The translations under genes were made by a program, and so were the position numbers. Below the pieces are notes generated by a model. It was not told the origin of the DNA, did not search any database, and saw only the letters and a program-made list of their open reading frames with translations. Positions 1-7,340 of a stretch of DNA of 9,194 nucleotides are shown piece after piece. Every line of letters begins with the position of its first letter. The stretch's first letter is position 1. Source of the stretch: Proteobacteria bacterium UBA4457 (GTDB lineage Bacteria > Pseudomonadota > Gammaproteobacteria > Ga0077536); the NCBI GenBank assembly GCA_002390205.1, contig DGOV01000029.1:1-9194 (forward strand), in the 5' to 3' direction.

Positions 1-46
1 ACCGATATTAAAGACAGTTAAGTCATTGATTTATATACTGAATGGC

Positions 47-96
47 ATTGGCTTTTAACCAATTGGTCGCGCGTTCGAGTCGCGCACGGCCCACCA
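47..96 (+). pseudogene. 3' fragment of tRNA-Lys(TTT), probable integration scar
   Basis: The last 50 bases of a lysine tRNA gene are intact. The anticodon stem is ATTGG/CCAAT (47-51 and 59-63), with loop CTTTTAA and anticodon TTT at 54-56. The variable loop is TGGTC. The T stem GCGCG/CGCGC (69-73, 81-85) is perfect around loop TTCGAGT. The 3' acceptor strand ACGGCCC (86-92) is followed by discriminator A and CCA. The matching 5' acceptor strand (GGGCCGT) and a D arm are absent from bases 1-46, so this cannot fold as a whole tRNA. A 3' remnant starting at the anticodon arm is what a tRNA-targeting integrase leaves at the distal end of an element. Partial duplication or decay of a tRNA gene is the alternative. 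Confidence 0.85.
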
Positions 97-109
97 TCTT
101 TCCTAAAGT

Positions 110-139
110 TTGAATCTACAGCTGCGACTAACCTATAAT
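110..139 (+). promoter_or_regulatory. Candidate sigma-70 promoter for the FG-GAP protein gene
   Basis: A perfect -10 box TATAAT lies at 134-139. The -35 candidate TTGAAT (4 of 6 consensus bases) lies at 110-115, with an 18-base spacer. Transcription would start near 146, leaving a leader of about 100 bases before the start codon at 244. It lies just downstream of the tRNA remnant. No other nearby gene would use it. Confidence 0.5.
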
Positions 140-197
140 CGTCACAACAGTCCTTTGAATTAATAAAAAGTTGAATATCATCAATTACTAATTACAT

Positions 198-223
198 AGC
201 TAAATCTCTAGTGAAATTTAGCT
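198..223 (+). repeat. Inverted repeat in the leader of the FG-GAP protein gene
   Basis: AGCTAAAT (198-205) and ATTTAGCT (216-223) form a perfect 8-bp stem around a 10-base loop. The repeat ends 20 bases before the ATG, just upstream of the purine-rich ribosome-binding region (GAGGTG 226-231, GGGAGA 233-238). It could be an RNA hairpin affecting translation or mRNA stability, or a protein-binding site. The sequence does not distinguish these. Confidence 0.5.
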
Positions 224-243
224 GCGAGGTGCGGGAGATTTAA

Positions 244-3200
244 ATGCGTACTAACTATCAATTCAAATCTTTTATTCAAGCGGTCTTGTTGGTATTTCTA
301 CTGACAATGGCGAATTTAATAATTGCTAATGAGCAACGACTCAAGCCTTTGCTGAATGGTGCGTTTGAACTCCAATCCAATAGTTACAGTGAAGAGAAAA
401 TGGCGGTCTTTAATCGTCATTTTTCTGATTTGGAAGCTATTTTTGGTAACTCTGAGACGTTCTTGACAGTCGTAGAAAGAGCAGAGTCAATTACTGATGT
501 TGCGTCAATTGCTGTATGTGAGCTAGTGCCAGATAACTGCTCAACTAATGAACTCCTCAACCTTATTGCAAATCTTGAACCCTTTAGCGATGAAAATACT
601 GGATATCGATCTATAGAATTTGTCTCTAATAGCTCTATTAAACAAATTATATTTTTGGACGAGGTGGATCTTTATCAGAACGAACGTTCAGCGCTTGCTT
701 TTCGTGCGTTTTTTAAGCAATTTTTCAAGCGCCAAGAACGGTTAACTAAGCCTATCCCAAAATGGTGGACTGATGGGCAGGAAGAGTATTTAACAAAAAC
801 ATTACTGGCGAGTTTGTTCTTTGGGGAACCCTTTGGTGAGTTCCATAAAAGAGTTTCATTTGAAATCGCTGGGCGGGTCCTTGATCTAGCTCCTCTAAAT
901 GTTTTAGAGGCAAACTATCTGGATATCAGTATTTCTGGAATTATGAAGCTGGTGCATGACTATGGGATGAGAGCAGTATTTATTGACTTTTATGATAAGT
1001 ATTCCTCCAGTTCTAATTGGGATGAAGCTTTCGAGGAACAATTTGGTGTTTCTCCGTCACAATTTTCGGCATCACTGGAGCTAGTTACTAGAGAGGGTTT
1101 AGAACTGAGTTTGCTCCAAGAGCCCAATGACCTTGTAGACAGTCTCGAGGAGCCATGGCGTGCAGATGAGCTTACCGCACGGAGGTTGTTTGATTTAGCA
1201 CCTTTCCAACTATTGGCGACTTTACCATATACAGTTATCGAGGGTTGTAATGCTTTTCATCAGTTGCTCATGGAAAGTCATGAATTTGGCGATTTTAATG
1301 GAGATGGTTACCAGGATCTCATATTTACACTAAACGAAAATATGACCACAAGAACATTGGGTTGCAGTTTCCCTAATCGTGTTGTGGTAGTTTATGGAGC
1401 TGAAGGCAGTGTGACTCCTGAAGTGGTAGTAGTAGATAGTAATCAGTTGGGTGCGCGAGATACGGTGGTAGCAGATATTAACGATGATGGCGCAGACGAT
1501 CTCCTGGTTGTTGGCGCAGGACATAAGGAATTTGGTGGCCCATCAATCAGTGGAATCAGTTTGTACTTAGGCAGTGATACAGGGTTAGTTAACAAAACGC
1601 CGACCTTAGAAAATCAGTCAGATCTAACTTTGGATGATATGACGGCAGAGTTCGCAAGTTATGGTGATGTAGATGGAGACAAGGTGCCTGAATTTTTCTT
1701 GCTTGGAGTTAGTGCCGGTCTTTCTTGGTCTAGGCCACTACTGATCGGTTGCAATGAAGTATGTATAGCTCGCCATCCTGCAGGATACAATGCTGCTACT
1801 TATCAAAAGTATGAAAGTATTTCTGTCTACAACGGGGCTCTAGTTGACCTTGATCAAGACAATGATCTAGATATTCTAATGAATATCGAAGTGGAACCAG
1901 ACTCAGTTATTGATGAACCTTTTGTTTCACGGCGCTACACAAATGCAGCTTTTTATCAGACAGAAGACGAATTCGATACGGCTTCTCCGCCAGTAGAATT
2001 AGATATGGGTTTTCGTCTTAATGAGAACACTATAGTACCTATTTCAGAACCAGGAAATCCTTATACCGTTAATATTGATGCAACACACTATTGGGAAACT
2101 GAATTGGTAGACTTATCAGGGGATGATGAACTTGAGTTTGTTGCACTTGAAAATAATCAGTTTCATATAACCAACCCAAGGTTTCTGATATCGATTTACT
2201 CCCGGGATTCAGTGACTGACACGTTTACCTTGAGTCAGTATCAACCCGAAGATACGGGTGCAGTTCATGACCAAAATTTCCAATTCAGAGACCTAAACGG
2301 TGATTCGAAACTAGATATTGTTTCCACATTGAAACCTGGGATGTTCACCAACGATGTAATAGCTTTGCATAAGAATCTTAATCCAGGCTGGTCATTGTCG
2401 ACGAAAACGTTCAGTAGCTTTATGCAGGAGAATAACTGTAATCGAATCTACACGCCCGATCTAGATGCGGATGGAAATTTGGATGTCATCCTGACATGTG
2501 CTAGAGCAGATAACCTTGAGGTCTATTACGGTAAAAATATGTTATTACCTGATAGAGATAATGATTTTGTACCTGATATCAATGATGTCTATCCTCTCAT
2601 TTCTGTTGGCTCTTTAATTGACACAGATAGTGATGGAGTTCCAAACGAGTGCGATCAAGCATGTATTGAAATGGGTATGTCAGCTGATACCGACGATGAT
2701 AACGATGGTGTGGCTGATGAAAATGATAGTTCGCCCATTGACCCAACTAATGACTCAGATGGTGATGGTATTGCCAATAATGTAGATGCTTACCCAGAGA
2801 ATGACCTGTATTCAAAAGACACTGATAATGACGGTATGCCAGATTCCTGGGAAATCAAGTATGGGCTTGACCCACGTGATTCCTCTGATGCTACAAGTGA
2901 TCAGGACAATGATGGTGTTTTAGCATTAGATGAGTTCTTAGCGGGAACGATACCGTCAGGCTCTATTGATTTGGATGGAAACGGTGAGTACGACGCCCTT
3001 ACAGATGGTCTTCTTCTACTTAGAGGTATGTTCGGGTTAGATGGTGCTGCTCTTACTGGTGGAACGCTAGCTTCAAATGCAACTTACACTGAATCAGTGG
3101 ACATCGAGTCTCGTATCGAAACGCTTGGTGATCTTGCAGATATCGATGGAAATGGTGATATTGATGCTCTTACAGATGGCCTGCTTATTCTGCGTTACCT

Positions 3201-3312
3201 GTTCGGTTTACAGGGCGATACGCTGATTAACGGTGTAGTGGCAGAAGACGCTACTAGAACCACTGCAGAAGAGATAGAGGCGCATTTAGAGACCTTAATG
3301 CCTGCGCTTTAA
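244..3312 (+). CDS. Secreted FG-GAP/VCBS propeller protein with peptidase-like N-terminus, TSP3 repeats and dockerin-like tail
   Basis: Residues 1-28 look like a Sec signal peptide (basic start, hydrophobic core 11-27). Residues 30-285 resemble the helical half of a gluzincin peptidase: WWTDGQEEY at 174-182 matches the WxxEGxAEY helix, and a YG..AVF..F / WDEAFEEQFG region follows (240-268). No HExxH zinc motif precedes it, so catalysis is unlikely. Seven calcium-type FG-GAP/VCBS motifs begin near D350, D411, D475, D535, D623, D683 and D739 (for example DFNGDGYQDLIF), enough for a seven-bladed propeller. TSP3-like Asp-rich repeats occupy about 770-900, with a Cys pair at 803/807. Two 57-residue dockerin-like units end the protein (909-965, 966-1022). 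The start is supported by GGGAGA five bases upstream. The last 164 residues are about 79% identical to those of the gene at 7341-9056. The likely role is extracellular or surface binding. The ligand is unknown. Confidence 0.9.
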   Translation: MRTNYQFKSFIQAVLLVFLLTMANLIIANEQRLKPLLNGAFELQSNSYSEEKMAVFNRHFSDLEAIFGNSETFLTVVERAESITDVASIAVCELVPDNCSTNELLNLIANLEPFSDENTGYRSIEFVSNSSIKQIIFLDEVDLYQNERSALAFRAFFKQFFKRQERLTKPIPKWWTDGQEEYLTKTLLASLFFGEPFGEFHKRVSFEIAGRVLDLAPLNVLEANYLDISISGIMKLVHDYGMRAVFIDFYDKYSSSSNWDEAFEEQFGVSPSQFSASLELVTREGLELSLLQEPNDLVDSLEEPWRADELTARRLFDLAPFQLLATLPYTVIEGCNAFHQLLMESHEFGDFNGDGYQDLIFTLNENMTTRTLGCSFPNRVVVVYGAEGSVTPEVVVVDSNQLGARDTVVADINDDGADDLLVVGAGHKEFGGPSISGISLYLGSDTGLVNKTPTLENQSDLTLDDMTAEFASYGDVDGDKVPEFFLLGVSAGLSWSRPLLIGCNEVCIARHPAGYNAATYQKYESISVYNGALVDLDQDNDLDILMNIEVEPDSVIDEPFVSRRYTNAAFYQTEDEFDTASPPVELDMGFRLNENTIVPISEPGNPYTVNIDATHYWETELVDLSGDDELEFVALENNQFHITNPRFLISIYSRDSVTDTFTLSQYQPEDTGAVHDQNFQFRDLNGDSKLDIVSTLKPGMFTNDVIALHKNLNPGWSLSTKTFSSFMQENNCNRIYTPDLDADGNLDVILTCARADNLEVYYGKNMLLPDRDNDFVPDINDVYPLISVGSLIDTDSDGVPNECDQACIEMGMSADTDDDNDGVADENDSSPIDPTNDSDGDGIANNVDAYPENDLYSKDTDNDGMPDSWEIKYGLDPRDSSDATSDQDNDGVLALDEFLAGTIPSGSIDLDGNGEYDALTDGLLLLRGMFGLDGAALTGGTLASNATYTESVDIESRIETLGDLADIDGNGDIDALTDGLLILRYLFGLQGDTLINGVVAEDATRTTAEEIEAHLETLMPAL
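2968..3309 (+). repeat. Two tandem 57-codon dockerin-like units, FG-GAP gene
   Basis: The last 114 codons consist of two adjoining 57-codon units that align without gaps at about half identity (30 of 57 by hand). Each opens with a calcium-loop-like motif, DxDGNGxxDALTDGLL, followed by LRxxFGLxG. It resembles the dockerin F-hand (DxNGDGxxNxxDxxLLxxYxLG) but has one extra residue before the last Asp. The second unit ends exactly at the stop codon. Confidence 0.8.
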
Positions 3313-3429
3313 GTTGGTACTAGATCGGGGTGTTTTGCCATTGACACAAACGGCTAAGCAATTGATTTAAATAGGATAGAACTGGGCTAATTATCAAAGT
3401 TCAAGTTAGCTAAGTCATGTTTGTCTTTG

Positions 3430-4815
3430 TTAAACAAAAAGACCGAAATCAACATTATCAAAGCGATTATAGGTTGGAAAAATATCTAACATTTCTGATT
3501 CTGAAATACCGAACCACCTTGCTAAATTTGCACCGTATTGTTCCACTGCAAATTGCGGTATGAACGCTGATTGATAAGTGTCTGAAGAATCTATTGCGAA
3601 CTCTGGGAGGTTGCCAATAACTTGGCCGCCTAGGACAGGTGTGCCCATGACAAACTGGTGTCCACCCCAACCATGGTCAGTACCATTAGAATTAATAGTA
3701 AGGGTACGGCCAAACTCAGATTGCGTAAAGGTAACTACTCGGTCGTCTATGCCGCGACTTTCAAGGTCTGTTTGAAAAGACTTCATCCCGGCAGACAAAA
3801 GCTTCATAAGCGCTGGAAAAATAGTTGCTTGGTTATCATGCGTATCAAACATCCCAAGTTGAATAAAAATAACTTGCCTTTGATGCCCAAGAAATGGGGC
3901 GATCTCAATTAACTCTGCTGCACGTTTCAGTTGTGCATTAAAGCCTTCAGCTTCACTATCTACCGCTACATTTCCTGTTGTCGAAGGGTAAGAAACTGCA
4001 GTTTCGGATGCGGTTTGTAATCCTCTCTTTAAAGCTTGGTTGCTATTCATTGCTGAATTCACAACCTTTGTATAGCTTTCATCAAGACTAGTATCGCTTC
4101 TGTTAGTCAATTTATTAAACATGTCGCGTAGCGGCAAATCGCTATTTGTTTCCCAATCAACATACTGGCTAAGATTTTGAATTTGACCAGCATTAACCAC
4201 AAATGGATCTAACTTATTCCCTCTGATAAATTTTCGAGTTTGTTTTAGGGAGATATTATTAGGTACTAATGTACCGTCATTATTGAATGCCTCAATAAGT
4301 CGCCCCCCCCATCCAGTTCGCTCGTTCACACTGACAAAGCCGGTTTGCCAAAGGGCCTCGTGGTCTGAATGCGAATTCATAAAGGGCGGGAGTACAGCTT
4401 TGTTCGCTTGAATCATTGATAGTGTCGTTGGCTCTCTAAGCGGACCAACATTTGAAACGATAGATAATTTTTTATCATTAAACAAACTGCTAAAAGAACT
4501 AACAAAATCAGGCAAGCCAAATCCGTCCAAATTCTCATTGTTAGACACCAAAGGATTAATTGAGCTTTGCTCATAACTTAAGTTTTGTCGAATTTTTTGG
4601 TACTGGTTATACTCTGAATTATTAGTAGGCACAAAAAGGGAAATAGAATCGGCACCACCTTGGAGATTGACGCAGACAAGAGTTTTGTAGTCGTTAACTG
4701 ATTTTGTCGCATTGACGAAATTTGAATCTAAAGCCATGCCAAAGACAGGTGACGAATGCGACGCGCACACTCCAAAAGCTGAAAGCCCTGATTGCAAAAA
4801 CTGTCTTCTATCCAT
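3430..4815 (-). CDS. DUF1501 family protein with twin-arginine-type leader
   Basis: A 461-residue protein when started at the ATG at 4815. An in-frame ATG at 4860 would add 15 residues, but it lies inside the upstream gene and puts a non-signal stretch before the leader. The 4815 start has a strong AGGAGGA site and begins MDRRQFLQSG, a Tat-like RRxFL leader. Family landmarks in order: GGADS near 53-57, SHSDH 148-152, WQTG 156-159, GWGGR 168-172, DTHDNQ 324-329, SEFGRT 366-371, GTDHGWGG 378-385, then LGGQVIGNLPE. This fits DUF1501, placed in the alkaline phosphatase/sulfatase-fold group, with Asp/His-rich motifs as likely metal ligands. No substrate is established. It is the second gene of an operon with the DUF1800 gene, whose stop lies 10 bases upstream. 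The two are probably exported together and cooperate. An eight-G run encodes part of GWGGR. Confidence 0.9.
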   Translation of the reverse strand: MDRRQFLQSGLSAFGVCASHSSPVFGMALDSNFVNATKSVNDYKTLVCVNLQGGADSISLFVPTNNSEYNQYQKIRQNLSYEQSSINPLVSNNENLDGFGLPDFVSSFSSLFNDKKLSIVSNVGPLREPTTLSMIQANKAVLPPFMNSHSDHEALWQTGFVSVNERTGWGGRLIEAFNNDGTLVPNNISLKQTRKFIRGNKLDPFVVNAGQIQNLSQYVDWETNSDLPLRDMFNKLTNRSDTSLDESYTKVVNSAMNSNQALKRGLQTASETAVSYPSTTGNVAVDSEAEGFNAQLKRAAELIEIAPFLGHQRQVIFIQLGMFDTHDNQATIFPALMKLLSAGMKSFQTDLESRGIDDRVVTFTQSEFGRTLTINSNGTDHGWGGHQFVMGTPVLGGQVIGNLPEFAIDSSDTYQSAFIPQFAVEQYGANLARWFGISESEMLDIFPTYNRFDNVDFGLFV

Positions 4816-4820
4816 TTTGC

Positions 4821-4827
4821 TCCTCCT
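4821..4827 (-). promoter_or_regulatory. Ribosome-binding site that fixes the DUF1501 start
   Basis: On the minus strand, AGGAGGA lies five bases before the ATG at 4815. It overlaps the TAG stop codon of the DUF1800 gene (4828-4826). This favours the 4815 start over the in-frame ATG at 4860 and suggests translational coupling of the two genes. Confidence 0.8.
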
Positions 4828-6970
4828 ATCTTTGAACCTTAAATTCAGGTGTTGTCGCAATTACATAAATGAGGTCGATTAAAAACTGATGTCGCTCCAT
4901 TCTGTCAGTGAAATCCTCACTCCAAGCTGGGTCTTCTCCATCAAATACTTGAGTGTATTCTGGGTTTTCGGAAAACGATAACAGATGAGATTTATAGTCC
5001 GAGTCCATTCTATTTCCTGTCATATATAAATTTAAAAAATCTAACACGGCTGGATATCCCTCTACCTCCCAAATTTCATCTAAGTGTGTGAAGTCATAAG
5101 TTAGTGTAAATTGATCTGGATCTCGGCCATTATTTATAGCATGTGACCATAGTTCCTTTGTGGTCAGCCACCGGAACATCTCTACATCATTAACAATGCT
5201 TGCTTCTGTTGTAATTTGTAGTTCTGGCGCAACAAATCCCAAATCAGAAATTTCACCATTTGGAGCAAAATTTGGCCTGAAGAAGTTAAACACACTTTCA
5301 GAGTCAAGTACTTGTTGTGACGGCGCGCCAGCCACCCTCATCCACCGATGTGTTCCCCATAATTGGTCGGCGCTTACTGTTACTGGTATTTCTTGGTTAA
5401 TGCCAATATTGAAGAGGCGATTAAGGTGGGTTATTGCTAACGCGGGTTCTTTGACTTTCCCGTAAAGGGGTATTTCTGCCATTTCAGGACTTCTTGCTTC
5501 AGGATCAAATAATACTGCCTTTACCGTTGCGCCCAAATCACCACGAATCCCTTCCCCATTATTATTGAATACGGCGCTCACACGACTTATATAAGCTGAA
5601 GAGGGGTTACTGGTCACCATTTGTCTAATTAGGTGCATTGAGAAAAAAGGTGCTAAATTTGGATGATTAAACAAACTATCGATTACTATTTGCACATCTT
5701 CTTCTGCTCTTTGCCCAGGGGGAATATAGTGCCCACGTAGAAGCCGTTTTTCGGTTTTTTGATGGATATAGTCAAAAGCAACCATAGGTTTTGTAGAAAT
5801 ATCCATCGGGAAACAAGCTATGCTGCACGAAAATTCGTTTTCTGGATTTGTTTCAAAACCAGTTGTATCGTAATACCAGCCAGTTAGAGCGGCTGCATAT
5901 TGAGTTATTGTTTCTTGGTCGTATGTTTCAATAGCTTCTCCGCTCGAGTTTACTTTGACTGAGCCATCTTGGTTTAATTCTCTTAAGCCAATTGTAAAAA
6001 GCTGCATCACTTCTCTTGCGAAGTTTTCGTCTGGGCGAATATTATTTTCAGGATCGGCCTTTTGATTGCCCATCATATTTAAATAATGACCCATCGTTGT
6101 ATGTAAGGTCACATCCTCCAATAAATTCCGAAAGTTCCCCAACGCGTTTTCTCCAAGAGTATCCCAATAATCGGTAAAGGCGATTTCTCTGTGGCTTAGA
6201 TCCGTTTGTTGAGATACGACGAACAGTTGACTGAGAATATAAGCCATTCGATGTCTCAACTGGTCAGCACTATTTTGTGCAGTTTCAGAAAATAACTCTT
6301 CTATCCACATCCTACCATTTTGGTCAGAATCCAGAGGATCAACTTCTTCAATCCAAGAGGTTCTTCTGAGATGAGTCCATGAAGTGAAAGGAAGGTTCAG
6401 TTGTTCGTTAAACCAAGCTTCTCCTCCTTTAGCCAAAAGGTCCCCAACTGACTCAACTGTTGGGCCAAAGGTTGATTGTTTCAGAAAACGTACCGCATCC
6501 AACTCATCGATGATTACTCCAACTGGAGGTGGTGCAGCAGCAAATATAGGTAAAGGCTTGGGCTCAGGTAAACTAGGAATAAAAGACTTCGTAATCGAGG
6601 TTGATTTGTTTTTGGTGTCAGTAACGGTAAGAGTTAGCGTGTATTTGCCGATCGCATCTGGTCTGAATGAAATTACTTCATCGGTTGTATTATTCAGTTT
6701 GGCAAGAGAAAAGTCTGGTTTTTCTAAACTCCACAAATAGGTAAGTGAATCATCTTCAGCGTCGCTACTCTCTCCGCCAGTAAAGAAGACTTCAGTGCTA
6801 GCGACAAATGCCTCAGAGCCTAAGGATATTCCGGCAACCGGCGCTGTGTTAGGTGGCATAGCTTGGGATACTGCCAGTGGAAGAACGTCTTCACTAGAGC
6901 TACCATCGCAACCAGTTAGCGTTAAAGTAACAAGCAAATAGAAACACGATATTATCTTCATGTATTGCAT
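4826..6970 (-). CDS. PKD-DUF1800 family lipoprotein
   Basis: A 714-residue protein. Residues 1-21 form a lipoprotein signal with lipobox LTGC (Cys21). The next residue is Asp, which in E. coli favours retention in the inner membrane facing the periplasm. A PKD-like Ig domain spans about 41-132 (SSDAEDDSLTYLWSL, then YTLTLTVTDTKN). A proline-rich linker follows (133-150). DUF1800 covers about 157 to the end, with landmarks RFLKQSTFGPT (161-171), QLRHRMAYILSQLFVVS, REVMQLFTIGLRELNQDGS (319-337), AALTGWYYD, FFSMHLIRQMVTSNPSSAY, YGKVKEPAL, SESVFNFFRPNFAPNG and a terminal ATTPEFKVQR. Length and motif order look complete. AAGGTG nine bases before the first ATG supports this start over the ATG at 6961. 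It is first in an operon with the DUF1501 gene, a pairing seen in many bacteria. Biochemical function is unknown. Confidence 0.92.
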   Translation of the reverse strand: MQYMKIISCFYLLVTLTLTGCDGSSSEDVLPLAVSQAMPPNTAPVAGISLGSEAFVASTEVFFTGGESSDAEDDSLTYLWSLEKPDFSLAKLNNTTDEVISFRPDAIGKYTLTLTVTDTKNKSTSITKSFIPSLPEPKPLPIFAAAPPPVGVIIDELDAVRFLKQSTFGPTVESVGDLLAKGGEAWFNEQLNLPFTSWTHLRRTSWIEEVDPLDSDQNGRMWIEELFSETAQNSADQLRHRMAYILSQLFVVSQQTDLSHREIAFTDYWDTLGENALGNFRNLLEDVTLHTTMGHYLNMMGNQKADPENNIRPDENFAREVMQLFTIGLRELNQDGSVKVNSSGEAIETYDQETITQYAAALTGWYYDTTGFETNPENEFSCSIACFPMDISTKPMVAFDYIHQKTEKRLLRGHYIPPGQRAEEDVQIVIDSLFNHPNLAPFFSMHLIRQMVTSNPSSAYISRVSAVFNNNGEGIRGDLGATVKAVLFDPEARSPEMAEIPLYGKVKEPALAITHLNRLFNIGINQEIPVTVSADQLWGTHRWMRVAGAPSQQVLDSESVFNFFRPNFAPNGEISDLGFVAPELQITTEASIVNDVEMFRWLTTKELWSHAINNGRDPDQFTLTYDFTHLDEIWEVEGYPAVLDFLNLYMTGNRMDSDYKSHLLSFSENPEYTQVFDGEDPAWSEDFTDRMERHQFLIDLIYVIATTPEFKVQR

Positions 6971-7169
6971 ACGCTATTACACCTTGGAGATTAAATTTAC
7001 TCTGCTCCATTCTCCTCCATAGTCTACTTATGTGCAACTGTATAAAGGTGGTCATAATTTTTTGGTTTGACTCATCAGAAGCAAAATAATTGATAGTTAA
7101 TCCGATGGTGGGTTGAAGACTCTGGAGTCAATAAATTTAAAGCGACCATCGAAGTCGTTCATCTGGTGC

Positions 7170-7185
7170 CTGCTATATTTAGCAG
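7170..7185. repeat. Short perfect inverted repeat in the divergent region
   Basis: CTGCTA and TAGCAG are perfect complements around TATT, with outer bases CATCTG (7160-7165) and CAGATG (7183-7188) offering an alternative pairing. It lies 25 bases upstream of the candidate -35 box of the RCC1 gene, a plausible place for an activator or repressor site. No known operator is recognised. Confidence 0.35.
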
Positions 7186-7209
7186 ATGGGTTGTTGAGAA
7201 TGAGCTAAA

Positions 7210-7237
7210 TTGATTATTTAATACTCTCTTGTATACT
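7210..7237 (+). promoter_or_regulatory. Candidate sigma-70 promoter for the RCC1-repeat gene
   Basis: TTGATT (7210-7215, 4 of 6 consensus bases) and TATACT (7232-7237, 5 of 6) are separated by 16 bases. Transcription would begin near 7244 and give a leader of about 97 bases containing the inverted repeat at 7271-7290. The pair is a good sequence match, but promoters in AT-rich intergenic DNA are easy to over-call. Confidence 0.5.
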
Positions 7238-7270
7238 CGTTAGCCTACCAGCAAAGCATATTTTTAAAGA

Positions 7271-7290
7271 GATCTTTGTACCCAAAGATC
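7271..7290 (+). repeat. Perfect inverted repeat in the leader of the RCC1-repeat gene
   Basis: GATCTTTG (7271-7278) and CAAAGATC (7283-7290) form a perfect 8-bp stem with loop TACC, 50 bases before the start codon. No T-run follows on either strand, so it is not an ordinary intrinsic terminator. It could be a leader hairpin or a dimeric regulator site downstream of the candidate promoter. Confidence 0.55.
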
Positions 7291-7340
7291 AAACCTTGGT
7301 ATGTTCATCACATATAGAGGATTGAAAAGGGATTTGACAG

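Larger units (their letters stand above)
6971..7340. other. Divergent intergenic region without a gene
   Basis: These 370 bases separate the start of the DUF1800 gene (minus strand) from the start of the RCC1-repeat gene (plus strand). I see no credible small ORF. The region holds a sigma-70-like promoter towards the RCC1 gene (7210-7237). It has short inverted repeats: GACTC-TG-GAGTC at 7118-7129, CTGCTA-TATT-TAGCAG at 7170-7185, and an 8-bp-stem repeat at 7271-7290. On the minus strand, AAGGTG at 6985-6980 is the likely ribosome-binding site of the DUF1800 gene. I found no convincing -35/-10 pair for that operon. Confidence 0.7.

Noticed and set aside
1330..1524. Minus-strand open frame of 64 codons
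   Set aside because: It lies inside the FG-GAP motif region, has no similarity I recognise, and is best explained as a shadow of the plus-strand gene.
3423..3443. Imperfect hairpin GTCTTT/AAAGAC at the DUF1501 stop codon, considered as a terminator between the convergent genes
   Set aside because: The stem is AT-rich and short, overlaps the coding end, and has no T-run on either strand. No convincing terminator was found in 3313-3429.
4816..4860. Longer DUF1501 start at 4860, adding 15 residues
   Set aside because: It lies within the DUF1800 coding end and puts a basic, non-signal stretch before the Tat leader. The ATG at 4815 has a strong AGGAGGA site.
5160..5465. Plus-strand open frame of 101 codons
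   Set aside because: It is antisense to conserved DUF1800 motifs (SESVFNFFRPNFAPNG and neighbours) and has no supporting context.
6384..6740. Plus-strand open frame of 118 codons
   Set aside because: It is antisense to the PKD/DUF1800 coding region, whose protein motifs are clear. The frame shows no domain features of its own.
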